Shown: one piece after another, positions 53,927-64,000 of the stretch
Position numbering within the stretch: the first letter of the stretch is position 1
Layout of the letters: each line of letters begins with the position of its first letter
DNA from: Lepidostoma basale
Taxonomy: Eukaryota > Arthropoda > Insecta > Trichoptera > Lepidostomatidae
Direction: 5' to 3'
DNA: 64,000 bases
Assembly (NCBI GenBank): GCA_022606425.2
Contig: JAHDVF020001503.1
Location: 248,001 to 312,000 of the forward strand
Notes under the pieces: model-generated
Database searches by the model: none
Seen by the model: the letters and a program-made list of their open reading frames with translations, nothing else
What the model was told of the DNA's origin: nothing
Program-made: the position numbers and the translations under genes

Positions 53927-54990
53927 TATGAAGCGTTTGACCGAGTTGATAGGAAAAAACTTTGGAAGGTCTTGGCCGAGTATGGAGTGGGCATAAAACT
54001 GATACGCGCGGTCGCATCCCTCTAAGAGGGAAGCACCGCTTGTGTCAGGGTTAACGGGGCTGTCACATCTTGGTTTGACATCACCAAAGGTGTCAAACAG
54101 GGTTGTGTGATATCCCCAATCTATACTTGGACAAGTGCATGAAAGAACTTGAAGGCATAGACGCCGGTGGTAAGATGAATTGTTTTTTATATGCACACGA
54201 TGCTGTGTTAATCGCTGATAGTAGAGAAAATTTGCAAGTCTTCGGGTCAAGGATGTATGAGGCATACAAAAAGAGTGACCTGGTGATGAATGTGTCTAAA
54301 TCTAAAGTTATGGTTTTCCAGAAAGAAGAATGTATGACGATTTGTGATATAAGTGCGATGGGCGAGAAATTGGAGCAAGTTACCAAATTTGCGTATCTGG
54401 GAAGCATGTTTACAAGAGAAGGAAAAATGGAGAAAGACATCGAAAGGAGGGTTGGTGCTGGGAATAAAATAAATGGCGCACTCAAAGTCATTACTGCAAA
54501 TAGAAATATATCCACAGAAGCAAAGATGGCAGTACACAATGGAGTTCTAGTGCCAACCCTCATGTATGAAAGTGAAGCTTGGCGCTGGCAAAAGAAGGAT
54601 GAAAGCAGGATAAACGCCGTAGAAATGAGATCACTAAGAAAGAATGAAGAATGATCTGAAAGACGAAATAAGAGAGAAATGTAAGGCAGATGACTGCATC
54701 ATGGATAAAATTAAAAAAGGATCCCTGAGATGGTTTGGACGTATGGAACGAATGGACGAGAGTAGAATGGTTAAAAAGTTGTACACAAGCAGTAGCGTGA
54801 GTGGGAAAAGAAGCCGAGGACGACCGAGGAAAACATGGCATGACCAAATTAATCAATTACTAAAAGGCGGCCACATTCGAAGTCGGAATAATCGACGTGC
54901 GTGCATGGTACGATGTATGAATGTAGAGGAAGCCCGAGAGAAGCTCTGCCTACCCCTCCCGGGAAATGGCGTGATGGTTAGTTAGTTAGT
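53927..54990 (+). mobile_element. LINE-A, subfamily A3, RT to 3' end
   Basis: Encodes EAFDRVDRKKLWKVLAEYGV, STACVRVNGAVTSWFDITKG, VKQGCVISP, then NCFLYAHDAVLIADSRENLQ, MNVSKSKVMVFQKEECMTIC, SEAWRWQKKDESRINAVEMR, KGSLRWFGRMERMDESRMVK and SSVSGKRSRGRPRKTWHDQI. The catalytic YADD is changed to YAHD here, a lesion at the active site. TTAG tail. Confidence 0.9.
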
Positions 54991-55104
54991 TAGTTAGTCG
55001 AACGAAGAAATTTGAAAAAAAAATGTAAAAGAGATCATAGACCCCTTTGAAAATAAATTAATGTTGCTAAATATTGGGAAATTGTCTGAGGGCAGCTGTT
55101 CTCA

Positions 55105-55215
55105 TCTTCCACGACTGTGGTTCCATCAGGATGGAACCACTACGCATGCTGCCAAAGACACGAAGCCTTTGTTTCGTGATATCTTCGACGTGAATGTCAT
55201 ATTGCACCATAATAT
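55105..55215 (+). pseudogene. Mariner-type transposase remnant
   Basis: Encodes LPRLWFHQDGTTTHAAKDTK then PLFRDIFDVNVILHH, the second catalytic Asp block (QDGxxxH) of mariner-like transposases. Isolated about 37 codons. Confidence 0.7.
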
Positions 55216-55219
55216 ATTA

Positions 55220-55727
55220 TTAAACTAACTAACTAACTAACCATCACGCCGTCTCCCCGAAGAGGTAGGCAGAAAGAATGGACTGCCAAACCTTTCTTTC
55301 CTGACATATTTCTCTCGCTTCCTCAACATTCATACATCGTGTCATGCACGCGCGTCGATTTCTCTGACTCCTCACATGGCCGACATTCAATATTTGATTT
55401 ATTTGATAGTGCCACGTTTTCCTCGGTCTTCCTCTATTTCTGGTACCATTTACATCATTAACATATAATTTTTTTAACCATTCTTTCTTCATTAATTCTT
55501 TCCATATGTCCAAACCGTCTTAATGATCCTTTGATTATTTTGTTCATGACACCATCATTCGCACCGCATTCACTTCTTATATTTTCATTCGACACTATCA
55601 TACACAGAATATCCACACATTCGTCTAAGAGATCTCATTTCTACTGCATTTATTCTACTTTCATCCTTCCTTTGCCAGTTCCATGCTTCGCTTCCATACA
55701 TAAGGGTCGGTAGAAGAACACTATAAT
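55220..55727 (-). mobile_element. LINE-A fragment
   Basis: TTAG tail at left, C-terminal region through SEAWNWQRKDESRINAVEMR with one frameshift. Confidence 0.88.
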
Positions 55728-56160
55728 ATTAATACAAAAATATTATTAATACAAATAAATTCCCTTAAAATAAGTTGTTCCTCACAAAATGCTTACCTAT
55801 TTCATTGTTATTTGAAGAATTGACTCCAGTTATGGAACGCGAAGTATAAAACATTATTAAATTGCTTAATATAATTACAACCACCAAAATTTCTGTACGA
55901 AGGCCTTCAAATATATATATTTTAATGTTTTCAAATTCGTTTCCATAGTAACATTTTAATTAAATCACGTAACTAAAAATAAAATATATTTTTCAATAGG
56001 GCAACATAGGCGGTATGATAGCAATTCTATAATTTCTACAGGTCTTAAATAGTATTTATTATGCCTGTATTTGAGTGTTAGATTGTAATAGAAAATTATA
56101 TCCGTGTATTTTTTAGTATTCCAACATTGTGAATAGCTACTCCGCGCATTATCGAACACC
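55728..56160. other. AT-rich upstream region of V-ATPase e
   Basis: Very AT-rich, no repeat family recognised. Probably promoter-proximal intergenic sequence. The missing 5' exon of IFT88 could lie on the minus strand here or between 51.9 and 55 kb; I could not place it. Confidence 0.4.
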
Positions 56161-56164
56161 ATTA

Positions 56165-56173
56165 TCATGTGAC
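56165..56173 (+). promoter_or_regulatory. M-box / CLEAR-like E-box upstream of V-ATPase e
   Basis: TCATGTGAC about 105 bp before the V-ATPase e start codon. TCATGTGA is the M-box of MITF/TFEB factors, which control V-ATPase genes in flies and mammals. A single copy was seen, so chance is possible. Confidence 0.4.
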
Positions 56174-56276
56174 AGTAGAGAAGGGCGGCAACTTGACGGA
56201 TCCATTGCGAGCGCCTGACATCGACCATTGCTCACTGTGTCTTGTTTTGGACGATTTTGGATATAATTTCTTTAAA

Positions 56277-56374
56277 ATGGGCGCTTCAGCTTTGGTTGTC
56301 ATCATCATGACCGCTATTTGGGCGGTTATAGGCATCGTGCTGCCAGTCATCCTCCCGAAAGGGCCCAACAGAGG
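56277..56374 (+). CDS. ATP6V0E: V-ATPase e exon 1
   Basis: Start codon context TTTAAAATGG. Encodes the first transmembrane helix and PKGPNR, ending GG/GTGAGT. The same frame is open upstream to an ATG at 56169, but conservation begins at MGAS, so 56277 is the start. Confidence 0.97.
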
Positions 56375-59300
56375 GTGAGTCACGGACATATTGCATAAAT
56401 GTCAATATAGTAATAAAGTACTGTTTCCATTTTAAATATCTGTTATGTCTATTCTTATAAAGCGCTTCACTTCGCTCGCGTCAATATCTGCAATTTGTGT
56501 TGCTGATAGCCTTAACTTGCAATCTACGCTTCGATCGGCAAACTCCTCGGCAATAGACAGATTAGTTGAGGCAAAGCGCAACCCCCGTAGAAATTTCGGA
56601 GATCGGGCCTTCGCAGTGGCAGGTCCGTCCGCCTGGAATATGCTTCCTGCACGCCTCAGATGCATTGACAATCCGACATTTTAAATCTCACCTAAAAACC
56701 CACCTTTTCAAAATATCCCATAAAATGTAAACAACGGTTATCTGATTGCTGGTGTCACATGCAGCTCTCATGACTAAAACATTGTCAAAGCGCCCTTGAG
56801 GTGAGCTATTCACGAAAACGGCGCTATACAAATTAGCCTAATTATTATACTAGGGTCATTCATAAAATAAGGTTCCCATATATTTTTTAAATATACAGCA
56901 TTAATGTTTTCCTTAGCATTATACATTATTTTAAAGCATAAAACTTGCTATATTTTTCTGCATAATCGCCGTTTCTGTCTAAACACTTTTGGAGATGATG
57001 CTCCAACTTTTGTATCCCCAAGTCATAAAATTCTGCCGCCATTCCTCTGAGGAATCGAATAACCTCTTCCTTGACTTCATCATCAGTATGGAAGCGCATT
57101 CCACCCAAGTGTTCCTTTAATTTTGCGAATAAGTGGTAATCACTAGGGGCTAGGTCCGGACTGTAGGGTGGGTGGGGCAAAACAGTCCAGCCAAAATCTT
57201 GAGTTTGATTTGAGACGTGAGGTCGAGCGCTCAACACGTTTCTGCTTGTGGTTTTCTGTGAGCATTCGTGGTACCCACCGCGCACGCACCTTTCGATAGC
57301 CTAATTTTTCAGTTAAAATTTTGTGAATTGTTATTATTATTATTATTATGACTTGTATTTTAAGTGCGCCGTTTTGTAAAATCAATGACTCCAAGGGCGC
57401 ACTAGGAAATTACTGACCCAACAGTGCAGTCTTCAGAAGTTTCTTAAATTTAACGTCACTATCCTCATACTTAATACTAACATGGAGGCTATTCCACGCC
57501 AACTGACCCGCAACGCTGAAAGCACGATCATAGAAACATGCTTTATTGGCTCTGACTGGAATTACTATGTTGTTTGCACTTGTTTCTACTGATCGGAGTG
57601 AACGTTGCCTTTCCGTTGGCATGGGTGTCACGCAGAGGTCCGATATATACGCTGGCGCTATCTGGTGTCGAGTCTCAAACACTATCAAACACAATTTATA
57701 TTTTACTCGCTCTCGGATTTTAAGGCAGTGAAGGTCCTTCAGGAGCGGCGTGATATGACAGTGTTGCCCCATAATCAATCGGGCAGCAGCATTAAATACG
57801 CTTTGTATTCTGCTTAATTGATTATTTGGCAATCCAGCGTACATTCCGTTGCAATAATCTAACCGTGACACTACAAAAGAATTTACGAGGGTCCTAGCTT
57901 CACCAACAGGTAAACATCTCCGTATGTGCTTTAGCTGTCTCAGTTGGAAGAAATTGTTGTGTTGGAAGTCCCAGGAATACGAAAAGCAAGTTCGTCAATG
58001 GTAATCCTCCGATCCTCAAGCATTATGCTCTCAACTTCGCATCTGGCGGAAACAGCGATAGGAAGCTCCATCTCCGATGGCTGCCAGACCGACACTGAGG
58101 GGTGTAGCGTGGCGGGAGCGGCAGGGATAGAGAGTGGAGGAGTTGATGAGTCAGCCAGTGTTGTCAGATTCCTCCCAGTGCGCTGCTATTTTTATTGACA
58201 GCATAGGGAACCTTACTTTAAGAATTACCCTTGTAAATTCTATGGTACTTTTTCCTCACACATAAATGTATATTTTTGATAGTGTGTCCTTGTAGTCAAT
58301 GTATCCTTATTCGAATTGTTTTTCCTGTAATGGATCTAAATGTTTTACGAATACAGAAGAACGTCGTTTATCCAGACGTCAGTTAACCGGAAGAAAATCG
58401 ATTTATACCTTATTTTGCTAAAAGAATGGGCGCTTGTTTAATTATCCGGAACACCTCGGAAAGTCAGGATAAAGGACGTTCTACTGTTAATATAATTTAC
58501 TATTGAAAACATAAAAATTCTGTAATAATTTGTATGTAATATGTAAATTATTTATTTTCCAGAATTCTCCAGGTCATACTGATGTTAACTGCCGCTACGT
58601 GCTGGTTGTTGTAAGTATATCCAACATATCTTGTGTCACGACTTGATTATTGTAATGGAATTTATGCAAACATTCCAAAACAGCAAATAAACACACTTCA
58701 ATCTGCGTTCAATGCAGCAGCAAGGCTCATTAAAGGCATTCCAAAAAAGTCCCATATAACACAACATTTCAAAGAACTTCACTGGCTTAAGAGTCCAGAG
58801 AGAATCCAGTATAAACTCGGCTGGACAGTCTTCAAAGCTCTGCATGGAATGGCTCTAAGTTATATATATCTGAACTCTGTATAACGGACAGCCTAAATAC
58901 AAGGAAATCCACACTTCGCTCAGCAAACTCCTCAGCAATAGGAAGATTAGTTATAATAATAATAATAATTAGGCTAATTTGTATAGCGCCGTTTTCGTGA
59001 ATAGCTCACCTCAAGGGCGCTTTGACAATGTTTTTAGTCATGAGAGCTGCATGTGACACCAGCAATCAGATAACCGTTGTTTACATTTTATGGGATATTT
59101 TGAAAAGGTGGGTTTTTAGGTGAGATTTAAAGTCTGTCGGATTGTCAATGCATCTGAGGCGTGCAGGAAGCATATTCCAGGCGGACGGACCTGCCACTGC
59201 GAAGGCAGCGTTGCCCCAGTACAAATTTCGGGGATCGAGCGTTCGCGGTAGCCGGTCCATCAGCTTGGAACAATCTCCCTTCACACCTCAGATGCATAAA

Positions 59301-61162
59301 TGATCCGACAGATTTCAGATCTAAATTGAAAACCCATCTTTTTCATATTTCATACCCAACTTAAACATTTATACTTTGTTCTACTATACTTTTTAACCGA
59401 TCGCTTTTTAAGCGGTCACATTTAGATTTTTAGATTTAAAACACGTCTTAATGCGCCCTTGAGGTGATTACATCACAAAAACGGCGCTTTAAAAGTTAGC
59501 ATATTATTATTATTATTATTAAGAGTGAGATGCGAATATAGTGTGGCGTACTCAGCGCTACGAATTTTGTTTCCGATGTTCACAAAATACTTCGGATGTA
59601 CCCGATGAATTCTGATTATTATTAATATTATTTTTTAATCAATGCGTAAATATATGATGGAGGAATATCTAAAATCTTAACCTTGTATTTATTAAATGTA
59701 TAGAGATATTGATGGTTATTAGAAGCAACGTGTAGAAGATACCCATCACAGGGAAGGGAGGGTTAAACAGCTGCTTTTGTTTCCTTCTGCTTATTTATGT
59801 TTTTTTCTTTCTTTCTGCAGTTGGCTGTGCTGCTACATGTCGCAGATGAACCCGCTGATTGGACCCAAGCTCACGAACCACACGCTCCTGATGATATCAC
59901 GCGAATGGGTTTGTACTTTCGTGAATCTGATTCCTTCGCCAACGTTTTTTCTCTCGCTGGCTCCGTGTTGCGTTTATCCGAGGGGATTGGTTTGCAGAAA
60001 AGTGTGACATTTCTTAGTTCTTGGGATAACACTTGGACCTCTAGTAGTTTCCCGTTACTTAACTAACTAACCATCACGCTCCGGAGGGGTAGGCAGAGAG
60101 GATGGATTTCCACATTGTTCTATCTTGACATAATTCTCGCGCATCTTTTACATTCATGTCGTGATATGCACGCTTGTCGATTGTTTGTCGATTGGGAAAA
60201 GAAGCCGAGGACGACCGAGGAAAACATGGCATGACCAAATTAATCAATTACTAAAAGGCGGCTACATTCGAAGTCGGAATATTCGACGTGTGTGCATGGT
60301 ACGATGTAAGAATGTAGAGGAAGCCCGAGAGGTATGCCAGGACAGGCCATTGTGGCGATCCATCCTCTCTGCCTAACTCTCCGGGGAAATGGCGTGATGG
60401 TTAGTTAGTTAGTTAGATAGTTAGAATCAAGTTTGTCACACCTGATCTGTATGTATATAGAGGACACAGTTAGCAATAGTGTCACCAGTCTATCGATGCC
60501 AGCGAGTCTGGCGAAACTGGTCGCTGTTGAAATAGAGACAAAAGTGGAAGAATTTGAAAACATAACTAACTAACTAACTAACCATCACGCCGTCTCCCCG
60601 AAGGGGTAGGCAGAAAGAATGGACTGCCACACTTTTCTTTCCTGACATATTTCTCTCGCTTCCTCAACATTCATACATCGGGTCATGCACGCGCGTCGAT
60701 TTCTCTGACTCCTCACATGGCCGACATTCAATATTTGATTTATTTGATCGTGCCACGTTTTCCTTGGTCTTCCTCTATTTCTGGTACCATTTACATCATT
60801 AACATATAATTTTTTTACCATTCTTTCTTCATTCATTCTTTCCATATGTCCAAACCATCTTAATGATCCTTTCATTATTTTGTTCATGACACCATCATTC
60901 GCACCGCATTCACTTCTTATATTTTCATTCGACACTCTATCATACACAGAGTATCCACACATTCGTCTAAGAGATCTCATTTCTACTGCATTTATTCTAC
61001 TTTCATCCTTCTTTTGCCAATTCCATGCTTCGCTTCCATACATAAAGGTCGGTAGAAGAACACCATTGTGCATTGGCATTCTAGATTTTTTTGTTTTATT
61101 TTATGTTTTTAATAATCATAATATGTATTTTTTTTTTACAGGGAAATGGGCTGAAACCATAA
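56277..61162 (+). CDS. ATP6V0E: V-type proton ATPase subunit e (VhaM9.7 / ATP6V0E homologue), four coding exons, complete
   Basis: Subunit e is a tiny two-helix membrane protein of the V-ATPase Vo sector, which acidifies endomembrane compartments and insect epithelial lumens. Exons 56277-56374, 58563-58610, 59821-59908 and 61142-61162 join to 255 nt, 84 residues plus stop, the normal family size (about 80-88). The protein starts MGASALVVIIMTAIWAVIGI, continues VLPVILPKGPNRG, then the second helix LMLTAATCWLFWLCCYM, then SQMNPLIGPKL, and ends ISREWGNGLKP. PKGPNRG and MNPLIGPKL are family hallmarks. All splice sites are GT-AG and all phases agree. The three introns hold LINE-H, mariner and LINE-A debris. 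Confidence 0.97.
56440..56850 (+). mobile_element. LINE-H 3' fragment
   Basis: Encodes LNLQSTLRSANSSAIDRLVE, RNFGDRAFAVAGPSAWNMLP, then after a 1-bp loss DFKSHLKTHLFKI; 3' stem-loop GCGCC-GTGA-TCAC-GGCGC and ATT tail. Confidence 0.85.
56855..57332 (-). pseudogene. Mariner transposase, internally deleted
   Basis: N-part KILTEKLGYRKVRARWVPRM then TENHKQKRV, a large deletion, then FGWTVLPHPPYSPDLAPSDY (third catalytic Asp) to HHLQKCLDRNGDYAEKYSKF. Left end has a tagggtcattcataaaataa inverted terminus next to TA. First two catalytic Asp blocks are missing. Confidence 0.85.
57335..57960 (-). mobile_element. LINE-H copy, 153 codons open
   Basis: Encodes SRLDYCNGMYAGLPNNQLSR, AAARLIMGQHCHITPLLKDL, RVKYKLCLIVFETRHQIAPA and DRAFSVAGQLAWNSLHVSIK to stop; 3' stem-loop and ATT tail at the left. 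Confidence 0.88.
57961..58560. other. V-ATPase e intron 1, no further gene
   Basis: Degraded LINE-H upstream coding may extend to about 58200 (minus). 58200-58560 is AT-rich intron with no recognised feature. Confidence 0.45.
58563..58610 (+). CDS. ATP6V0E: V-ATPase e exon 2
   Basis: Acceptor ttattttccag, donor TT/GTAAGT. Encodes GILQVILMLTAATCWL, the start of the second transmembrane helix. Only 48 nt, so it is easily missed. Confidence 0.95.
58622..59520 (+). mobile_element. LINE-H copy split by an inverted LINE-H 3' end
   Basis: 58622-58952 encodes SRLDYCNGIYANIPKQQINT, AAARLIKGIPKKSHITQHFK and ELHWLKSPERIQYKLGWTVF. About 58953-59200 is a minus LINE-H 3' end with tail and stem-loop. 59201-59520 resumes NFGDRAFAVAGPSAWNNLPS, DFRSKLKTHLFHISYPT and the 3' end, nearly identical to 1-135. 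Confidence 0.85.
59821..59908 (+). CDS. ATP6V0E: V-ATPase e exon 3
   Basis: Acceptor ctttctttctgcag, donor TGG/GTTTGT. Encodes FWLCCYMSQMNPLIGPKLTN then HTLLMISREW. The frame stays open past the donor, but family length and ending argue for splicing at EW. Confidence 0.95.
60060..60418. mobile_element. Head-to-head LINE-A pair
   Basis: 60060-60185 minus with TTAG tail at left; 60186-60418 plus A3 (GKRSRGRPRKTWHDQINQLL, EEAREVCQDRPLWRSILSA) with tail at right. Seamless junction at cgattgg/gaaaagaag. The two halves are different subfamilies. Confidence 0.83.
60560..61088 (-). mobile_element. LINE-A fragment, 164 codons open
   Basis: From MHNGVLLPTFMYGSEAWNWQ to EEAREICQERKVWQSILSAY and GETA without stops; TTAG tail at left. 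In V-ATPase e intron 3, about 50 bp from the last exon. Confidence 0.9.
61142..61162 (+). CDS. ATP6V0E: V-ATPase e exon 4 (GNGLKP and stop)
   Basis: A poly-T tract and acag precede GGA AAT GGG CTG AAA CCA TAA. It completes EWGNGLKP, like the EWGN-type end of the Drosophila protein. Very short exon, supported by phase and residue match. Confidence 0.85.
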   Translation, partial: GNGLKP

Positions 61163-61339
61163 GCAGTGTCCGTCTACTATAACATTTTATCATTCCTTCG
61201 TTTAAAATATGTTTCGTCTGTTACTTTCCCTCGTTATGCTTCGTCTGTCTCTATCTGGTCGTCAGACGTGGACAGAGACCAACGTCAGATTACAAACCGC
61301 ACGTTTGTCGTGTTGAACAAATGCCTATAATTTTAACGT

Positions 61340-61915
61340 ATATCTTTTGTTTTTGTCTTTAACCCCTTCTTCTTCTCCGGCGTTACAACCCTCGGTGGGT
61401 CTTCCTGTTCTGTCTCTGGCCGCCACCTCTCAGTCTTGCTGCTCCAGGACCCGCAGTCTCGGCCTGCCGACGCTTCTTCGTCCAACTGGATTGTCAGATA
61501 ACACTCTTGGGGAGTTCCAGATCTCCCGTGCGGTGCAAGTGTCCTAGCCAGTCTGTAGATCTTTATACACTTGACCACGCTGACGTCCCGGTATAGATCG
61601 TAGAGCTCTGTGAGAGCTCTCCTTCTTCACGTCTGAAAATCCTTAATGGGCCGGAAGATTCTACGAACCATCTTCATTTTGAAGCAGTTCATCTTTATTA
61701 TATCACGTTTAGTGAGTGTCCAAGTTTTCGAGGCATATCTTTAATCCTTTGGTTGCCGAAATCCGATATATCGTCTTTCACTATGCTATCGTGAAGACAA
61801 ATCGTTTACATTTGCGTCTAGCGGCTTGTTCTCTGATTGTCTTTTCGCCTGCCATGGTCCAGAGAACGGCATTTGACACTGTTTGGGGCCAATAGATCTT
61901 GAATATTGAGCGATT
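61340..61915 (-). mobile_element. RTE-like fragments (family M/K-like)
   Basis: 61360-61760 minus has RLARTLAPHGRSGTPQECYL-type and GRD remnants of an RTE C-terminus; 61785-61915 minus matches the LINE-K KPIKEQVAR segment. Confidence 0.5.
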
Positions 61916-62214
61916 CTTCTGGTAATTGCTGCATATTTTTGTTTGGGAATTTGTAAAACAATAGTTAAAATTGCGTGAAGATCATACAAATGCATTTAGT
62001 GCATTTTTCAAAAGATAAACTACATTGTATTGTATCCTAAAGAAGAAATGTTTGTTTTATCCATAAAGAACCAACAGTGAATCAGTTTTGAAATTGAATG
62101 TTATTTGAAAAGGTAATTTTCATTATAAATATAGTTACTTTTTAGCATGGTGAAGCTTCAAATGATAGTGTAAATATTCATACATTTTAAAATTCAGAAC
62201 GGTCGCCATTTTGT
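61916..62214. other. No gene seen
   Basis: AT-rich single-copy sequence downstream of V-ATPase e; no recognised feature or clear poly(A) signal. Confidence 0.4.
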
Positions 62215-62938
62215 GGAACTGACACTCTATAGCCTTCACATTTATACAGCTTGCACTGTTCCCACTTCTAACGCAATAGAGACCATGGACGTCACTCTTT
62301 TATCCTGACACGCTTCTCTAGCCTTCACATTCGTATAGCTTGTCGTGCACTGTCGCTTCTAACACAATAGTCAGAGACGATGGACCGTCACACTCTTCCA
62401 TCCTGACGCGTTTCTCTAGCCTTCACATTCATACAGCGTGTCGTGCACTGTCGCTTCTAACACAATAGGCAGAGACAATGGACCGTCACACTCTTCCACC
62501 CTGACGCACTTCTCTAGCCTTCACATTCATACGACGTGCACTGTTCCCGCTTCTAACACAATAGGCAGAGACGGTGGACTGCCACACACTTCCATCCTGA
62601 TACGCTTCTCTAGCCTTCACATTCATACAGCGTGTCGTGCACTGTCGCTTCTAACACAATAGGCAGAGACGATGGACCGCCACACTCTTCCATCCTGACG
62701 TGATTCTCTAGCCTTCACATTCATACAGCGTGTCGTGCACTGTCGCTTCTAACACAATAGGCAGAGACAATGGACCGTCACACTCTTCCACCCTGACGCA
62801 CTTCTCTAGCCTTCACATTCATACGACGTGCACTGTTCCCGCTTCTAACACAATAGGCAGAGACGGTGGACTGCCACACACTTCCATCCTGACGCACTTC
62901 TCTAACCTTCACATCTATAAGTGTGTCATGCACAAATG
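62215..62938 (-). repeat. 98-bp satellite array S98-6
   Basis: About 7.5 copies, LINE-A sense on minus. Two variants alternate (cgtgtcgtgcactgtcgct and cgacgtgcactgttcccgct), and 62438-62640 recurs almost unchanged at 62730-62900, indicating a higher-order repeat of about 290 bp. Confidence 0.93.
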
Positions 62939-63089
62939 ACGACCATTTTGAGAACACATCGGAGTATTTTATTTCTGTATAATTGATGTTAGAATTAAAA
63001 TGTGTATATATTGTTTGTGATTAAAATAAATTATTGTTCAAAAATTGACTTTCATTTATTGATACAAAATTCTATACAATGTAATTAAT

Positions 63090-63215
63090 ATTTCATCTGT
63101 AGCGAAGACGACAGTTGGTATTGGAGTTCTAGTGGCAATCCTGAAGTGTCGAAGTGAAGCTTGAAGCTGGAAAAAGAAGGATGAAGGTAAGATGAATGCT
63201 GAAGATATGATATGA
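63090..63215 (+). mobile_element. LINE-A A3-like fragment, degraded
   Basis: ttggagttctagtggcaatc, gaagtgaagcttgaagctgg and aaaagaaggatgaaggtaag match the GVLVPTLMYESEAWRWQKKD segment with decay. Confidence 0.6.
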
Positions 63216-63243
63216 TTAAAAAAATATATATATTTTTTTTGAT

Positions 63244-64000
63244 ATGAGCGGAGTGTCAGTAAGCTGTCTCTTGTATGCGGATGACGCTGTCCTACTTGCT
63301 GACAACGAGCATGAACTACAAGTCCTGGTGAATAGTATGTATGAGGTATGCATGCGAAATGATCTGATGATGAATGTTAATAAGTCTAAGGTAATGATTT
63401 TTGAAAAGGAAGAAACCACGACAGTCTGCAACATTAGCGTGAATGGTGAAAACTTGGAGCAAGTAGTTGAGTTTGTGTATTTAGGTAGTATGTTTACAAG
63501 AGATGGGAGAGTGGAGAGGGATATTGAAAGAAGGGTTGGGGCAGGCAACAAAGTGAATGGTGCACTTAAAGTTGTCATCGCAAACAAAAACCTATCCAAA
63601 AAAGCTAGAATGGCAGTGCACAATGGTGTTCTTCTACCGACCCTTATGTATGGAAGCGAAGCATGGAACTGGCAAAGGAAGGATGAAAGTAGAATAAATG
63701 CAGTAGAAATGAGATCTCTTAGACGAATGTGTGGATATTCTGTGTATGATAGAGTGTCGAATGAAAATATAAGAAGTGAATGCGGTGCGAATGATGGTGT
63801 CATGAACAAAATAATGAAAGGATCATTAAGATGGTTTGGACATATGGAAAGAATGAATGAAGAAAGAATGGTAAAAAAATTATATGTTAATGATGTAAAT
63901 GGTACCAGAAATAGAGGAAGACCGAGGAAAACGTGGCACGATTAAATAAATCAAATATTGAATGTCGGCCATGTGAGGAGTCAGAGAAATCGACGCGCGT
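63244..64000 (+). mobile_element. LINE-A copy, 233 codons open, runs off the window
   Basis: Encodes MSGVSVSCLLYADDAVLLAD, MRNDLMMNVNKSKVMIFEKE, VEFVYLGSMFTRDGRVERDI, SEAWNWQRKDESRINAVEMR, KGSLRWFGHMERMNEERMVK and RNRGRPRKTWHD, with a stop replacing Gln in HDQINQ. Keeps the TRDGR segment many copies have lost. 3' end outside the window. Confidence 0.93.

Noticed and set aside
56169..56276. N-terminal extension of V-ATPase e from an upstream ATG
   Set aside because: Family conservation begins at MGAS and the upstream residues match nothing; treated as 5' UTR.
58622..59520. Head-to-head LINE-H pair
   Set aside because: The plus copy continues on both sides of the minus piece, so it is an insertion into an existing copy.

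Overview
The window is eukaryotic, AT-rich nuclear DNA from an arthropod, most likely an insect and possibly a moth. That inference rests on a V-ATPase e subunit whose middle segment (LTAATCWLFWLCCYM) is insect-like, GC-rich exons in AT-rich introns, and a load of insect-type non-LTR retrotransposons. There are no bacterial operons, no rRNA and no CRISPR array. Two host genes can be reconstructed by splicing. The rest is retrotransposon debris, nested insertions, SINE-like elements and tandem satellites. | Host gene 1, minus strand, about 21.77-51.86 kb: IFT88 (intraflagellar transport 88, Drosophila nompB). Eighteen coding exons chain without a phase conflict from an acidic N-terminal segment to an EEENDLPLPPE C-terminus, giving 783 residues plus a short missing N-terminal piece. 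One intron uses a GC donor. | Host gene 2, plus strand, 56277-61162: V-ATPase subunit e, four coding exons, 84 residues, complete. An M-box-like TCATGTGAC lies about 105 bp before its start codon. An unassigned plus-strand exon-like segment lies at 19674-19868, beyond the 3' end of IFT88. | Repeats: LINE-A (RTE-like, YADD reverse transcriptase, TTAG-repeat 3' tail, more than 25 fragments); LINE-B (Jockey/CR1-like, GATTT-repeat tail); LINE-C, D, E, F, I and K (RTE-like C-terminal pieces); LINE-H (L2/CR1-like, 3' stem-loop plus ATT tail); mariner-type transposase remnants; a solo LTR; tRNA-derived SINEs; and a short composite element (element U) near 5, 8, 12, 14, 23 and 43 kb. | The most unusual signal is that the three complex satellites here appear to be built from LINE pieces. 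The 98-bp satellite matches the end of the LINE-A coding region. The 137-bp satellite joins two separate LINE-B segments. The 82-bp satellite carries a LINE-C segment and starts flush against a LINE-C 3' end. Several IFT88 introns are filled almost edge to edge by these arrays. Two 137-bp arrays in opposite orientation bracket six IFT88 exons totalling 924 nt, so the pre-mRNA could fold into a long hairpin around an in-frame exon block.
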